Shown here: piece by piece, positions 42,840-50,979 of the stretch
How the letters are laid out: every line of letters begins with the position of its first letter
Position numbering within the stretch: the stretch's first letter is position 1
Assembly: GCF_009765865.1 (NCBI RefSeq)
Contig: NZ_LMUQ01000003.1
Span: 19,450-83,449, forward strand
Source of the DNA: Acidisoma sp. L85
GTDB taxonomy: Bacteria; Pseudomonadota; Alphaproteobacteria; Acetobacterales; Acetobacteraceae
Length of the DNA stretch: 64,000 nucleotides
Direction: 5' to 3'
The notes under the pieces: model-generated
The model's database searches: none
Seen by the model: the letters and a program-made list of their open reading frames with translations, nothing else
What the model was told of the DNA's origin: nothing
Translations under genes and position numbers: made by a program

Positions 42840-43757
42840 ATGTTGCTCGTCGCATCCGCGCTCAAAGGCTACGCCATAGAGGCTCAAGACGGTAGGATAG
42901 GCATCGTCGACGACTTCTTGTTCGACGATGAGACCTGGAGGGTGCGTTGGCTGGTTGTTGATACCGGAACTTGGCTGAGCGACCGCAAGGTCCTCGTCCA
43001 TCCGTCGGCTATCGGACAAGCTGACTATGAGCGCCGCGAAATTCCCGTCACGTTAACCAAGGCGCAGGTCGAGGCAAGTCCCAACATCCTACATCACGAG
43101 CCGGTCTCGCAGCAGATGGAGATGAACCTTTACGACTATTATCATTGGAGTCCCCTCTGGGCTGGTGGCGGATATCTTGGGACGGGCCTAGGAATTGGGG
43201 CAGGGTCGATTTCTGCCCCCTTATCATCATTGCCCTTCCTGGCGGGCCCTTCGTTGCACGCGTCCTCAAACGGCGAGCTGATCAAGGACAAGCAGGACCC
43301 GCACCTCCGTAGCATGATCGCGGTCACGGGTTACCATATCCGCGCCACAGACGGCGCAATCGGCCACATCGAGAATTTATTGATAGAGGATAAAAATTGG
43401 GAAATTCGTTATTTCATTGTTGACACCCGGAACTGGTGGCCTGGCCAACATGTGCTTGTGTCGCCCTATGCCTTGACCGCGATCGATTGGGGTAGCCGGG
43501 AGGTTCAACTCAACATCACCCAGGAGAAGGTGAGAAGTAGCCCGCCCTGGGACCCGACGGAAATGATCAACAAAGCCGGGGAGTCGCCTGCGTCGGGGGG
43601 ATGCGCAGAGCCTCCCTCCAAGACCCCAGGATTGGAAATACAGGTAACACCGACAGCGCCACCACGGCCTGGGCGTCCCAGTCCGGCTCGGTCGTCGAAA
43701 GCGCCTTCACAAGGAGGGTTACGCTTCGTTGCAACTCCGATGCGGGTGGGGTGCTAG
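42840..43757 (+). CDS. double PRC-barrel protein, C-terminus probably frameshifted
   Basis: 305 residues with two PRC-barrel domains (about 5-75 and 160-235): YAIEAQDGRIGIVDDFLFDDETWRVRWLVVDTG and YHIRATDGAIGHIENLLIEDKNWEIRYFIVDT. PRC barrels bind RNA, photosynthetic reaction-centre or sporulation partners; stand-alone tandem forms are stress proteins of unknown role. After PPWDPTEMINKA the frame becomes Pro/Ser/Arg-rich and unlike the family. A one-base change near 43577 would instead give a short natural tail (RLRRGDAQSLPPRPQDWKYR), so about the last 65 residues may be artefactual. Box 14 lies about 200 bp upstream. Confidence 0.85.
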   Translation: MLLVASALKGYAIEAQDGRIGIVDDFLFDDETWRVRWLVVDTGTWLSDRKVLVHPSAIGQADYERREIPVTLTKAQVEASPNILHHEPVSQQMEMNLYDYYHWSPLWAGGGYLGTGLGIGAGSISAPLSSLPFLAGPSLHASSNGELIKDKQDPHLRSMIAVTGYHIRATDGAIGHIENLLIEDKNWEIRYFIVDTRNWWPGQHVLVSPYALTAIDWGSREVQLNITQEKVRSSPPWDPTEMINKAGESPASGGCAEPPSKTPGLEIQVTPTAPPRPGRPSPARSSKAPSQGGLRFVATPMRVGC

Positions 43758-43794
43758 TCTGCAGCATCGCTTCCTGCTCGCGGTGGAGGGCACG

Positions 43795-43977
43795 ATGAGC
43801 CCGAGCATTCAGGTAGTTCTAAACTTCGTTGCGGGCCTCTTGTCTGATTTCTTCGGTCTAGGCGAGCGCCACCAGGGTGAATATCCCAGTCGCCATGGAA
43901 TTCTCCTCGCTCTCGTCTTCCTCGTGATACTCGGAGTCGTTGGGCTCATAATCTGCGGCGGGCTCGCTTACCGTTAG
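43795..43977 (+). CDS. possible small membrane protein
   Basis: A 60-residue frame from ATG 43795 (MSPSIQVVLNFVAGLLSDFF ...) ends in one strong membrane helix (GILLALVFLVILGVVGLIICGG). There is no clear ribosome site and an antisense frame also encodes a hydrophobic stretch, so this may be chance. It marks the right limit of the box-bearing region. Nothing else is recognisable between 43758 and 44168. Confidence 0.25.
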   Translation: MSPSIQVVLNFVAGLLSDFFGLGERHQGEYPSRHGILLALVFLVILGVVGLIICGGLAYR

Positions 43978-44168
43978 TAGTCTCGGGAGCCGGGCGGCGA
44001 GGATCGCGCCGATGATGCCCGCGAAGGCGGTGACCAGCACGAGCATCGACCTCATGACCAGAACTTCCGGTGTCATGCCGACCCCAATGGCGATAAACAG
44101 CAGTGATGCTGCCGTGAGAACTCACCACAGCAGCATGACTACGTGGCGCCCATGGGTAAACTTACACG

Positions 44169-45821
44169 CTACCCAACGGTGAACGACGCCATCATCCCGG
44201 AGTCCTCATGCTCCAGGATATGGCAGTGCGCCATGTAGGGCGCGTCCGGACCGGCGGGGTGTGGAAAGCGCAGCAGGATTTCGCTGTCACTACCCCCCGA
44301 GATCGGTGCGGTATCCTTCCAACCAGCGCGATACGCTTCCGGCGGCTGTCCTCGCTGCGACACGATGCGGAACTGGCAGCCGTGAATGTGGACCGGATGC
44401 GGCATGCGATCGTCGCCTTCGGAAATCCGCCAGCGAAGCAGCTGGCCGAGAGGCGCGGCAAAGTCGAGTTTGTCCAGCGCGAATGGTCTGCCATTGATGC
44501 CGTTGGCGGCAAGCTGCTCCGCTCTGGGCATTGAAGGCTGGCCCTCGATCAACTCGGTGACGCGAGCGACCACGGCGGGGTCCATCTTGCCGACCATGTT
44601 CATCCTCGGCCTTGACTCCATCGGGGGCATTTTGCCGCCCATGCTCATTCCCGGGCCATCTCTCATCAGGGACTCCGCGCCTTCGCTGCTCATCCCCAGC
44701 CCCGCCCTTATCAGGCGCGCCATGCCGTCCTTGTCGCGAAACATGTTCATGACCAGCTCCTGGCTGACGGCCGGAAGCGTTGTGGGAATCGCCGGCAGCT
44801 TTACTAGTGACGTGGGCAACAGACCGGGCCCGTCAGCGCCGTCAGGCCGGATCGTGAGAAGCGGCAGCGGGCCGTCGAACGGCGGCAGCCGCATGATCGG
44901 TTCGCCGGTTGGCACCGCGACGAGGTCGAACGGCACGCCGGAGCGGCAATCAACCAAGACCTCGAAGCGTTCGCCCGCGTGAATCATGATCTGCTTCAAT
45001 TCGACCGGGTGTTCCAATAATCCTCCATCTGAGCCGATAACGAATAGCGAGCGGCCATCTGAAGCTTCCAGCAGGTAGCTGCGGGCATTGGAGCCATCGA
45101 GCAGGCGCAGCCGGATCCAGCCGCGCGACGTGCGCGCCTCGGGATATCGGACGCCGTTCACCAGCGCCACGTTGCCGACATAGCCGTTCGTCACGGCAGT
45201 AAGGTTCATCCGGTCGAAGAACTGTCCGCCATGCCCGAAGCGGCGGTCCTGGATGATGAGTGGAATATCGTCCAGCCCCCAACGGGATGGCAGCTTCAGG
45301 CGGTCCGCGTCGTCATCATCAATGATCAGCAGGCCGGCTAGACCCTTGGCAACCTGAGCAGCGGTTGTCGGATAGACATGCGGGTGGAACCATAGCGTGG
45401 CGGCGGGTTGGTCGATCGACAGGACAGGTCGCCAACGCCCGCCGGGCGCTATGGGGCTATGCGGGCCGCCGTCCACCTCACCGCGAATAATGAGACCGTG
45501 CCAATGCACGGTTGTTGGCTCTGGAAGATAGTTGGTGAAGTCGATCGTCACTGTCTGCCCGCGCCGCAGGCGCAATGCCGGACCCAGGAATGCGGCGTTG
45601 TAACCATAGGTTGAAGTTGCCGCGGGCTGCCCCGGCACGAACCGCATAGTTCCTGCGCCAGCACCGAGGACAATGACACCCTGCGCGCTCGCCCGGATTT
45701 CCGACGGAATAGGTAGGCCTGCCCGAGCAGCGCTCGCCCGCGCGGCCGAGAAACGGAGTGCAGCCATTGCTCCGCTGGCCGTCCCAGCTAGTAGCGCAGC
45801 GCGGCGGGAAAGATCGGTCAT
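44169..45821 (-). CDS. Tat-exported multicopper oxidase (CueO-like)
   Basis: 550 residues with a twin-arginine-type leader (MTDLSRRAALLAGTASGAMAALRFSAARA). Three cupredoxin domains carry all copper motifs: HWHG (type 2/3), WFHPHVYP, HPVHIHGCQF, and HCHILEHEDSGMM (type 1 with axial Met). A Met-rich insertion in the third part (MARLIRAGLGMSSEGAESLM and MRDGPGMSMGGKMPPME) is like the copper-sensing loop of CueO, pointing to cuprous-ion oxidation in the periplasm. SufI/FtsP-like proteins lack the copper ligands, so this is a true oxidase. No copper exporter or regulator lies beside it. Start ATG 45821 is followed directly by the leader. Confidence 0.92.
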   Translation of the reverse strand: MTDLSRRAALLAGTASGAMAALRFSAARASAARAGLPIPSEIRASAQGVIVLGAGAGTMRFVPGQPAATSTYGYNAAFLGPALRLRRGQTVTIDFTNYLPEPTTVHWHGLIIRGEVDGGPHSPIAPGGRWRPVLSIDQPAATLWFHPHVYPTTAAQVAKGLAGLLIIDDDDADRLKLPSRWGLDDIPLIIQDRRFGHGGQFFDRMNLTAVTNGYVGNVALVNGVRYPEARTSRGWIRLRLLDGSNARSYLLEASDGRSLFVIGSDGGLLEHPVELKQIMIHAGERFEVLVDCRSGVPFDLVAVPTGEPIMRLPPFDGPLPLLTIRPDGADGPGLLPTSLVKLPAIPTTLPAVSQELVMNMFRDKDGMARLIRAGLGMSSEGAESLMRDGPGMSMGGKMPPMESRPRMNMVGKMDPAVVARVTELIEGQPSMPRAEQLAANGINGRPFALDKLDFAAPLGQLLRWRISEGDDRMPHPVHIHGCQFRIVSQRGQPPEAYRAGWKDTAPISGGSDSEILLRFPHPAGPDAPYMAHCHILEHEDSGMMASFTVG

Positions 45822-46282
45822 CTACAATCCCCAAAGTAGGGTTGCACAGCAGACTAACGCGTCGTCGAAGGCGGTAGAAGGGTGCAACGCAGCTGAACCG
45901 CCAGAGATTCGGACGTCGCGCAACCGAGGCTTCCGACGGCAAGGATGGAGATAACGGTCGGCAGCAGGGGCTCGGGGCATGATCGAGCCCTGGACTTGTC
46001 GACGGATGTCACGGGACGAGTGCGTCTAAAGGCGAAACATCGGCCCGCGGGGCGGTGGGTAATCTGAAATGAGAGATGTTGGAGCTAACGAGGCGGGAGG
46101 TGACTGCACGTAATGTCGCGGCGGCCACGGACGAACCCACCAGGGCCCAGGCCACTCGCCTTGAGCTTAGACAGGTTCGCATAAACGATCGCGCAATACG
46201 TTGCTCCGCCAAAAAGAGATGGTGGTTTTGGAGCGTGCCGCGAGTGACTGCGTGTGCCGCTGCAGAAGCTCGAGTTGACGCT
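45822..46282. other. intergenic DNA, no gene seen
   Basis: Upstream of the oxidase gene and downstream of the channel gene. Frames here have no recognisable content; no box, hairpin or repeat seen. Confidence 0.5.
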
Positions 46283-47431
46283 TTAGGGCTCAGACCCAAA
46301 GTACTTAGCGCGAAGCCGGTCCACGAAGCCTTCTTGAATGTCGTCTATGATCGCGAGGCTCATTGGACGGATCAACCCGCTGCCGAGCGGTGTCGCGAAA
46401 CCATACTTTAAGGGGCGGAATAAGGCGCCGACCTCGACAATCGGCCACTTGGGATGAGTATAAACGTAGTACTGGAGGACGGCCGCGTCGGCAATGACTG
46501 CGGCGACATTCCCCTCCAACATTGCCTGTGCGACGTCGTCCGGCTTATCATAGGCGATGCATCGCAAAGCTTCATCGAAACAATAGGTTTGAGCGACAGC
46601 TCCCCTCAGCACTCCAACAGACTTTCCCACCAGATCGGTTCTGCTGTTTATCTGACTACTGAGGCTCGACGTAGTCATCACGCTTGTGATCGAGGAGGTT
46701 ATGTAGGCCACGATCGTGACTCCGCAGATCATCCACAACGCGGCTAGCAAGCGTCCATAGATGCCGAATAGAGATTTGTGAGACGTCTTGCCCGAGGTGG
46801 CGATTGACATCACATGGTAGAAGCTTTCCACTAGTCCCTGATGAAGTTCGCCTGGAAAATCTTCATCGAATTTACGGTCGACGAGGGTTAGGACGATGGT
46901 TGCGACTGCGACACCGACGCCAATCCAGAGTATGACTTCAAGGTGTCCGCTTGCCCAAAAGTTCTTGAGCAAGGTTCCGAGACCAGGATGCCGGTTTTTA
47001 TCTATTGAAACGCGCAGCCCTGAATCGAACCAGGGTTGCGTAAAATCCATCTGTCGCAATGTGTCTCCCGTAATGGGGATCTCCCCCACAGCGACGTTGA
47101 CTTTACCGGAGGTGACTGCTTTCAGGAGATCGGGCAAGGTGGGCATAAGCTCATAGGTGTAGGAGACACCCATCTTCGATGCGACGTTCTGCCAGAGGTC
47201 GATCGCCATGCCGCTATAGCCGGATTGGTCATGCATAGCGAAGGGAGGAACCAAAAAGACGCCAACGCTTACCGAGGACAGCGATTCTTTCGTTGCCGTG
47301 ACAGAGCCCATAATCGGCAACTCCTGTGCCGAGGCTTCCCAAAATGACGTAGTCGCCATTAGCGCGAATAGACTCGTCAGACACAATAAGCAGCGTCGCA
47401 TCATCATTCCTAACGTGACCTCGATGATCAA
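46283..47431 (-). CDS. prokaryotic ionotropic glutamate-receptor-like channel
   Basis: 382 residues with the layout of bacterial GluR0-like channels. After a signal peptide (to about 36) come ligand-binding lobe S1 (50-150: VGVFLVPPFAMHDQSGYSGMAIDLW, GEIPITGDTLRQMDFTQPW), membrane helix 1 (164-184), a pore loop (203-222), membrane helix 2 (226-250, with AYITSSITSVMT like the SYTANLAAFLT segment of animal receptors), and lobe S2 (262-380: LVGKSVGVLRGAVAQTY). The pore reads TSGKTSHKS rather than the K+-type TVGYGD, so ion selectivity is unclear. Ligand probably an amino acid or small acid. ATG 47431 or an internal Met (11) may start it. No transporter partner nearby. Confidence 0.87.
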   Translation of the reverse strand: MIIEVTLGMMMRRCLLCLTSLFALMATTSFWEASAQELPIMGSVTATKESLSSVSVGVFLVPPFAMHDQSGYSGMAIDLWQNVASKMGVSYTYELMPTLPDLLKAVTSGKVNVAVGEIPITGDTLRQMDFTQPWFDSGLRVSIDKNRHPGLGTLLKNFWASGHLEVILWIGVGVAVATIVLTLVDRKFDEDFPGELHQGLVESFYHVMSIATSGKTSHKSLFGIYGRLLAALWMICGVTIVAYITSSITSVMTTSSLSSQINSRTDLVGKSVGVLRGAVAQTYCFDEALRCIAYDKPDDVAQAMLEGNVAAVIADAAVLQYYVYTHPKWPIVEVGALFRPLKYGFATPLGSGLIRPMSLAIIDDIQEGFVDRLRAKYFGSEP

Positions 47432-47922
47432 TTGCCTGCCGCATGTTCAGCAAGAGCCCAATTGCCGTCCGCCACGCGAGTAGGGCTGCAAAGATGAGGA
47501 AATCATGGCCGTTCTGTCGCTTGTCCGCAACTTGATGGGGAGCGCCTGGGCTGTGGCGACCATAAAAACCATCCGCTGAGCTCGTTGAGCTGATCGTCCG
47601 CGATCTCGGGCTCGAGGGAGCATGGCGGCCGCTGCTGAATGCTCGTGCGATGCGGACAACTGCCTGAGGCGAACGTAGACTCCTGAAAGAGAGCAGGGGC
47701 CTGAACATGGCGGCCTGGTCGAATACGGACATCCTACCATGGGCGAGCCCGTCATCATCACGGCCGCGTCGACCAGCCGCCGCGGCACGGCACCGGTCGG
47801 CTGGATTTCCACATTGGAGGCCGCTGCGTCCCCTTGGCGCGCACGACGTGCCGCAGTTGCGCATGCAACATCACACCAGTCTTGGCGGCATATGCCGAGG
47901 TCTTCAGCCTGCCGAGGTTTCT
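47432..47922. other. intergenic DNA, no gene seen
   Basis: Several overlapping frames exist on both strands but none shows a domain, signal peptide or ribosome site that I trust. Confidence 0.45.
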
Positions 47923-48783
47923 TTAGCTGTTGGCTGTCCCTCGGAGGCTGGCTCCCACGCTTGCGGCGACCACACAAAGGATGCCGACTGCTCGTTGCGC
48001 GCTAATGGCTTGGTGGAGCAAGAGGAAGCCAGCAAGTGTGGAGATCGCGGGATCAAGGCTCATCAGGACACCGAAGGCGCGGGGGGTCATTCGACGCAGA
48101 GCCAGCATCTCCAACCCATAAGGTACGACTGGGACCAGCACGCCCAATACCGCTGAGGCAGCCATCGCCCATCCGCTGGCACCGTCCTTCAAAGTGATGA
48201 GACCAACGGGCGTCGCCACCATGGCCGCCACGGTTAGCGATACCGTCAGGCCCCCGAGCCCAGCGAAAGCCTGTCCGACGCGCTTTGTAAGCAAGATGTA
48301 TCCTGCCCACGCTGCCGCAGCGCCTAATGCAAAACCAATTCCAACGGGATCCACGGACCAGCCAGACCGAGTGAGTGCAAGTAAGACTACCCCCAAACCG
48401 GCTAAAGCCGCCCACATGGCGCTGCGCAACCCGCTTGACGCCGCGACGGCGACGCCGAGCGGCCCAAGGAACTGGATGGCGGTCGTCATTCCTAGTGGGA
48501 TGCGCGCGATGGCTTCGGCGTAGAAGACTGCCATCCCGCAGGTCGCCACCCCCAGCAGTCCGGCGATGAGTATCGCTCGGCGCGATAATTCCTCATATCT
48601 GGGTCGGGCAACTATCCATAAAACTGCCGAGGCACCAATCAGCCGCAACCAAGTCGCAGCCGAAGGCCCTAGCGCTAAAAGCAGGGGGACGGTCAATGCC
48701 ATCGCGCTTTGGAAGACGACCATGGAGCCGATCGCGGCAGCGGGCGCAGACCCCTCCCAGTGCTCTCTTTCTGCCGTCGACAC
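47923..48783 (-). CDS. EamA / RhtA-type exporter
   Basis: 286-residue inner-membrane carrier of the drug/metabolite transporter superfamily with ten predicted helices in two EamA repeats (about 15-130 and 140-280). Motifs such as FYAEAIARIPLGMTTAIQFLGPLGVA and FGVLMSLDPAISTLAGFLLL match the RhtA (threonine/homoserine export) branch closely. Start: GTG 48783, with GAGGAG 6-7 nt upstream; the frame's longer N-terminus is not hydrophobic and lacks a site. Substrate is not certain. Intact and alone. Confidence 0.87.
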   Translation of the reverse strand: MSTAEREHWEGSAPAAAIGSMVVFQSAMALTVPLLLALGPSAATWLRLIGASAVLWIVARPRYEELSRRAILIAGLLGVATCGMAVFYAEAIARIPLGMTTAIQFLGPLGVAVAASSGLRSAMWAALAGLGVVLLALTRSGWSVDPVGIGFALGAAAAWAGYILLTKRVGQAFAGLGGLTVSLTVAAMVATPVGLITLKDGASGWAMAASAVLGVLVPVVPYGLEMLALRRMTPRAFGVLMSLDPAISTLAGFLLLHQAISAQRAVGILCVVAASVGASLRGTANS

Positions 48784-49004
48784 GCTGACTCCTCGGCCAA
48801 TGGAGAGCTGGCATAAATTGCCACTTTGATAAAACAGGTCCGAATGCATTGAGAGCACACTTCACCAGAAGAGGCCGGCGTTGCGGAGCCATCGCGATGA
48901 CGGCTGCGGCGAATGCCGTTACCAAATATTGCTCAAGGACCGCTCAAGGCGTGCGTGATTGTGGTGCAAGTCTTGACGGCGCGCGGGCAGCGCATGGTGA
49001 TTCC

Positions 49005-49808
49005 TTAGATTTCGCGCCTAAACATCTCCCTTTGGTGGTCTTTGAGCGCCGTCTCGACGAATTGTGGATGGATGTTGCGGAATGTTCCTTCGCTAGAAGG
49101 GATGACCTCTATCATCTTCGAGATCATATCATTCGGATCGAGACGTCCCTCGGGACCTCCGATCAGGCTATTCACCATTTCGCGCATGGCTCGCCGGGTG
49201 GTAAAGTTTACCTCGTCGTCTAGCCATCGAAATGCATTCTCGGCCATGGCTTCGTTGAAGCCTGTCAGATAAGCGCCGGGGTTGATCGTCTGCACCTGGA
49301 TGCCAAAAGGTCGCAATTCCCCCTGCATAGCTTCGGCGATCGCTTCGATCGCGTGTTTCGTGGCGGCATAGGCGGCGAAACCCGGAGGACTAAAGAGTCC
49401 GCCCATCGAGGAGACGAAGACAATCCTACCCTTTACCCCACGAGAAACCCACTTCTTAACAACCAGCTGAGTGAAGGCGAGGGGCGCAAATACGTTGACC
49501 TCGAAATTCGCCCGAACAAGGTCGAGTGGAATCTCGGCAATGGGGCCACCCTCTCCGATGCCGGCATTGTTGACGAGTACGTCGAAATCCCACCCGCAAG
49601 CACGACCAACATCATAGCGATCGAGCAGATCGAGTCTCTCGACCCGAAGCGACAGAAGTTCCAGGGGTTCTGTCCTGGCGCGTAGGGCGTTTGCCTGAGG
49701 CGACGACTGCGCCGCGGCGATGACCTCATGACCTGCCCGGGCCATGCCGATCGCAGCGCCTTCCCCGAGGCCAGAACCCGCCCCGGTGATCAGGATCGTT
49801 CTACCCAT
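49005..49808 (-). CDS. short-chain dehydrogenase/reductase
   Basis: 267-residue classical SDR. Rossmann motif TGAGSGLGEG (8-17), NNAG, catalytic Ser in VSSMGG, and YAATK (Tyr/Lys pair). PG motif NPGAYLTG follows. It uses NAD(P)H on an unknown alcohol or ketone. Start ATG 49808 has AGGAG eight nt upstream; the frame to 49880 is longer but without a site. It lies 3' of the GlcG-like gene in the same direction (31-bp gap), so the two plus the SnoaL gene upstream may be an operon. Confidence 0.9.
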   Translation of the reverse strand: MGRTILITGAGSGLGEGAAIGMARAGHEVIAAAQSSPQANALRARTEPLELLSLRVERLDLLDRYDVGRACGWDFDVLVNNAGIGEGGPIAEIPLDLVRANFEVNVFAPLAFTQLVVKKWVSRGVKGRIVFVSSMGGLFSPPGFAAYAATKHAIEAIAEAMQGELRPFGIQVQTINPGAYLTGFNEAMAENAFRWLDDEVNFTTRRAMREMVNSLIGGPEGRLDPNDMISKMIEVIPSSEGTFRNIHPQFVETALKDHQREMFRREI

Positions 49809-49839
49809 TCCCATTCTCCTTAAGCGAAGATGACTTGCC

Positions 49840-50247
49840 CTATAGTTCCAAGGCCGATACCCCGGCCCGGGCAATCTCAAAGTCTTGACCTACTTGCCCG
49901 CCAGAAACGCCTGCGGCTCCGATCAGGCGGCCATCGCTTGCTTTGATTGGAATCCCTCCAGCAAAGGTGACTAAACCGTCGTTCGTCATCTCAAGCCCGT
50001 GCGCCTGGGCTCCCGGCTTGCAAACCTCCCAAACAGCCTGCGTCTCTGCTTCGAACAATACAGACGTCTTGGCCTTCTTCAGTGCGACATCAATGGACCC
50101 GAGCCACGCACCATCCATCCGAGCAAATGCTTTGAGATGCCCGGCCGAATCCAAAACGACAATGCTCACGGATATGCCAATCTGGGTGGCTTTTGCTTTT
50201 GCCGCATGAAGCAAAGCCTCGGCTTGGCGAGAAGTCATGTCGAGCAT
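49840..50247 (-). CDS. GlcG / HbpS-family protein (DUF336)
   Basis: 135 residues of the GlcG/HbpS heme-degrading-like fold. Pattern: ISVSIVVLDSAGHLKAFARMDGAWLGSIDVALKKAKTS near the N-terminus and GGIPIKASDGRLIGAAGVSGGQVGQDFEIARAG near the C-terminus. Family members bind heme or act as small-molecule-binding accessory proteins in catabolic operons. ATG 50247 follows GAGGATCAACC. It is sandwiched between an SDR and a SnoaL-like gene. Confidence 0.88.
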   Translation of the reverse strand: MLDMTSRQAEALLHAAKAKATQIGISVSIVVLDSAGHLKAFARMDGAWLGSIDVALKKAKTSVLFEAETQAVWEVCKPGAQAHGLEMTNDGLVTFAGGIPIKASDGRLIGAAGVSGGQVGQDFEIARAGVSALEL

Positions 50248-50357
50248 GGTTGATCCTCTAACGGCGATATTCGCGAAGGGCCATCTGAAGCGGTGAGCGA
50301 TACGTTACAGCAGACCTCGTTTGGTGATCACCGCCAAGCGGCAACACCTCCACCCTC

Positions 50358-50780
50358 CTAGGATCGCATTGCGATGACGTCGGCAAGACCGTTTGGGTAG
50401 ATCGCCTCAGCGGCAACGACCACGTCGATCGCCTCACGCAGTCGCGCGATCTTGCCGTCCTTGGCCTCAAGATGACCGAAGAACTGCTGCTGAACGTCCT
50501 TCCCCGAGATCCCAGAACGATGATTGATATGATACTCCGCAAATACCTGATCATGGGCTTCCAAATGCATCTTAAAGTCATCGAAGGAAAAACCCGGATA
50601 GAGAGTTTGATGAAGAAAACCGAGAAACTTTGATATCTCTCCCGGACCCTTCAGCACGGGCGGCAGACCGATCGACGCGAGATAGGGCAGCTCCAGCGTC
50701 CCAGCGTCTGCGAAAAGCGCGCCGGACTGCTCGGCCGTGCCGTCGATGTAAGCAAGCATTAAGTCCTTGGCCGTCCTCAT
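50358..50780 (-). CDS. SnoaL/NTF2-fold protein 1
   Basis: 140 residues of the SnoaL-like (NTF2 cone-fold) superfamily: helix AKDLMLAYIDGTAEQSGALFAD, the typical ELPY...L.GP.EI..FL region, and the strands HDQVFAEYHINHRSGISG and FFGHLEAKDGKIARLREAIDVV. Members are small isomerases, hydrolases or ligand-binding proteins. No catalytic set can be assigned by eye. ATG has GGAG about nine nt upstream. One of six such genes or remnants in this part. Confidence 0.8.
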   Translation of the reverse strand: MRTAKDLMLAYIDGTAEQSGALFADAGTLELPYLASIGLPPVLKGPGEISKFLGFLHQTLYPGFSFDDFKMHLEAHDQVFAEYHINHRSGISGKDVQQQFFGHLEAKDGKIARLREAIDVVVAAEAIYPNGLADVIAMRS

Positions 50781-50979
50781 AGTGCAAGCTCCGATCGTTC
50801 ATCCGGCATAGGGCACCGGTCAGTTGCGATCTTGAAACCTGACATGACGTAGAATGACGAGCCATCAGATTATGGGTTGGGAGAACCTATACGAGTGGAT
50901 TACGAGAAGAACAAAGGCGGATTTAGAATTCGAATATCATGCGCTCGTTGAGCGTCAGCGTTCTTTGTACGTAGACAAA

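Noticed and set aside
47447..47977. Long minus-strand frames between the channel and the EamA gene.
   Set aside because: Arg/Pro/Ser-rich composition typical of antisense or chance frames in GC-rich DNA; no domain or ribosome site.
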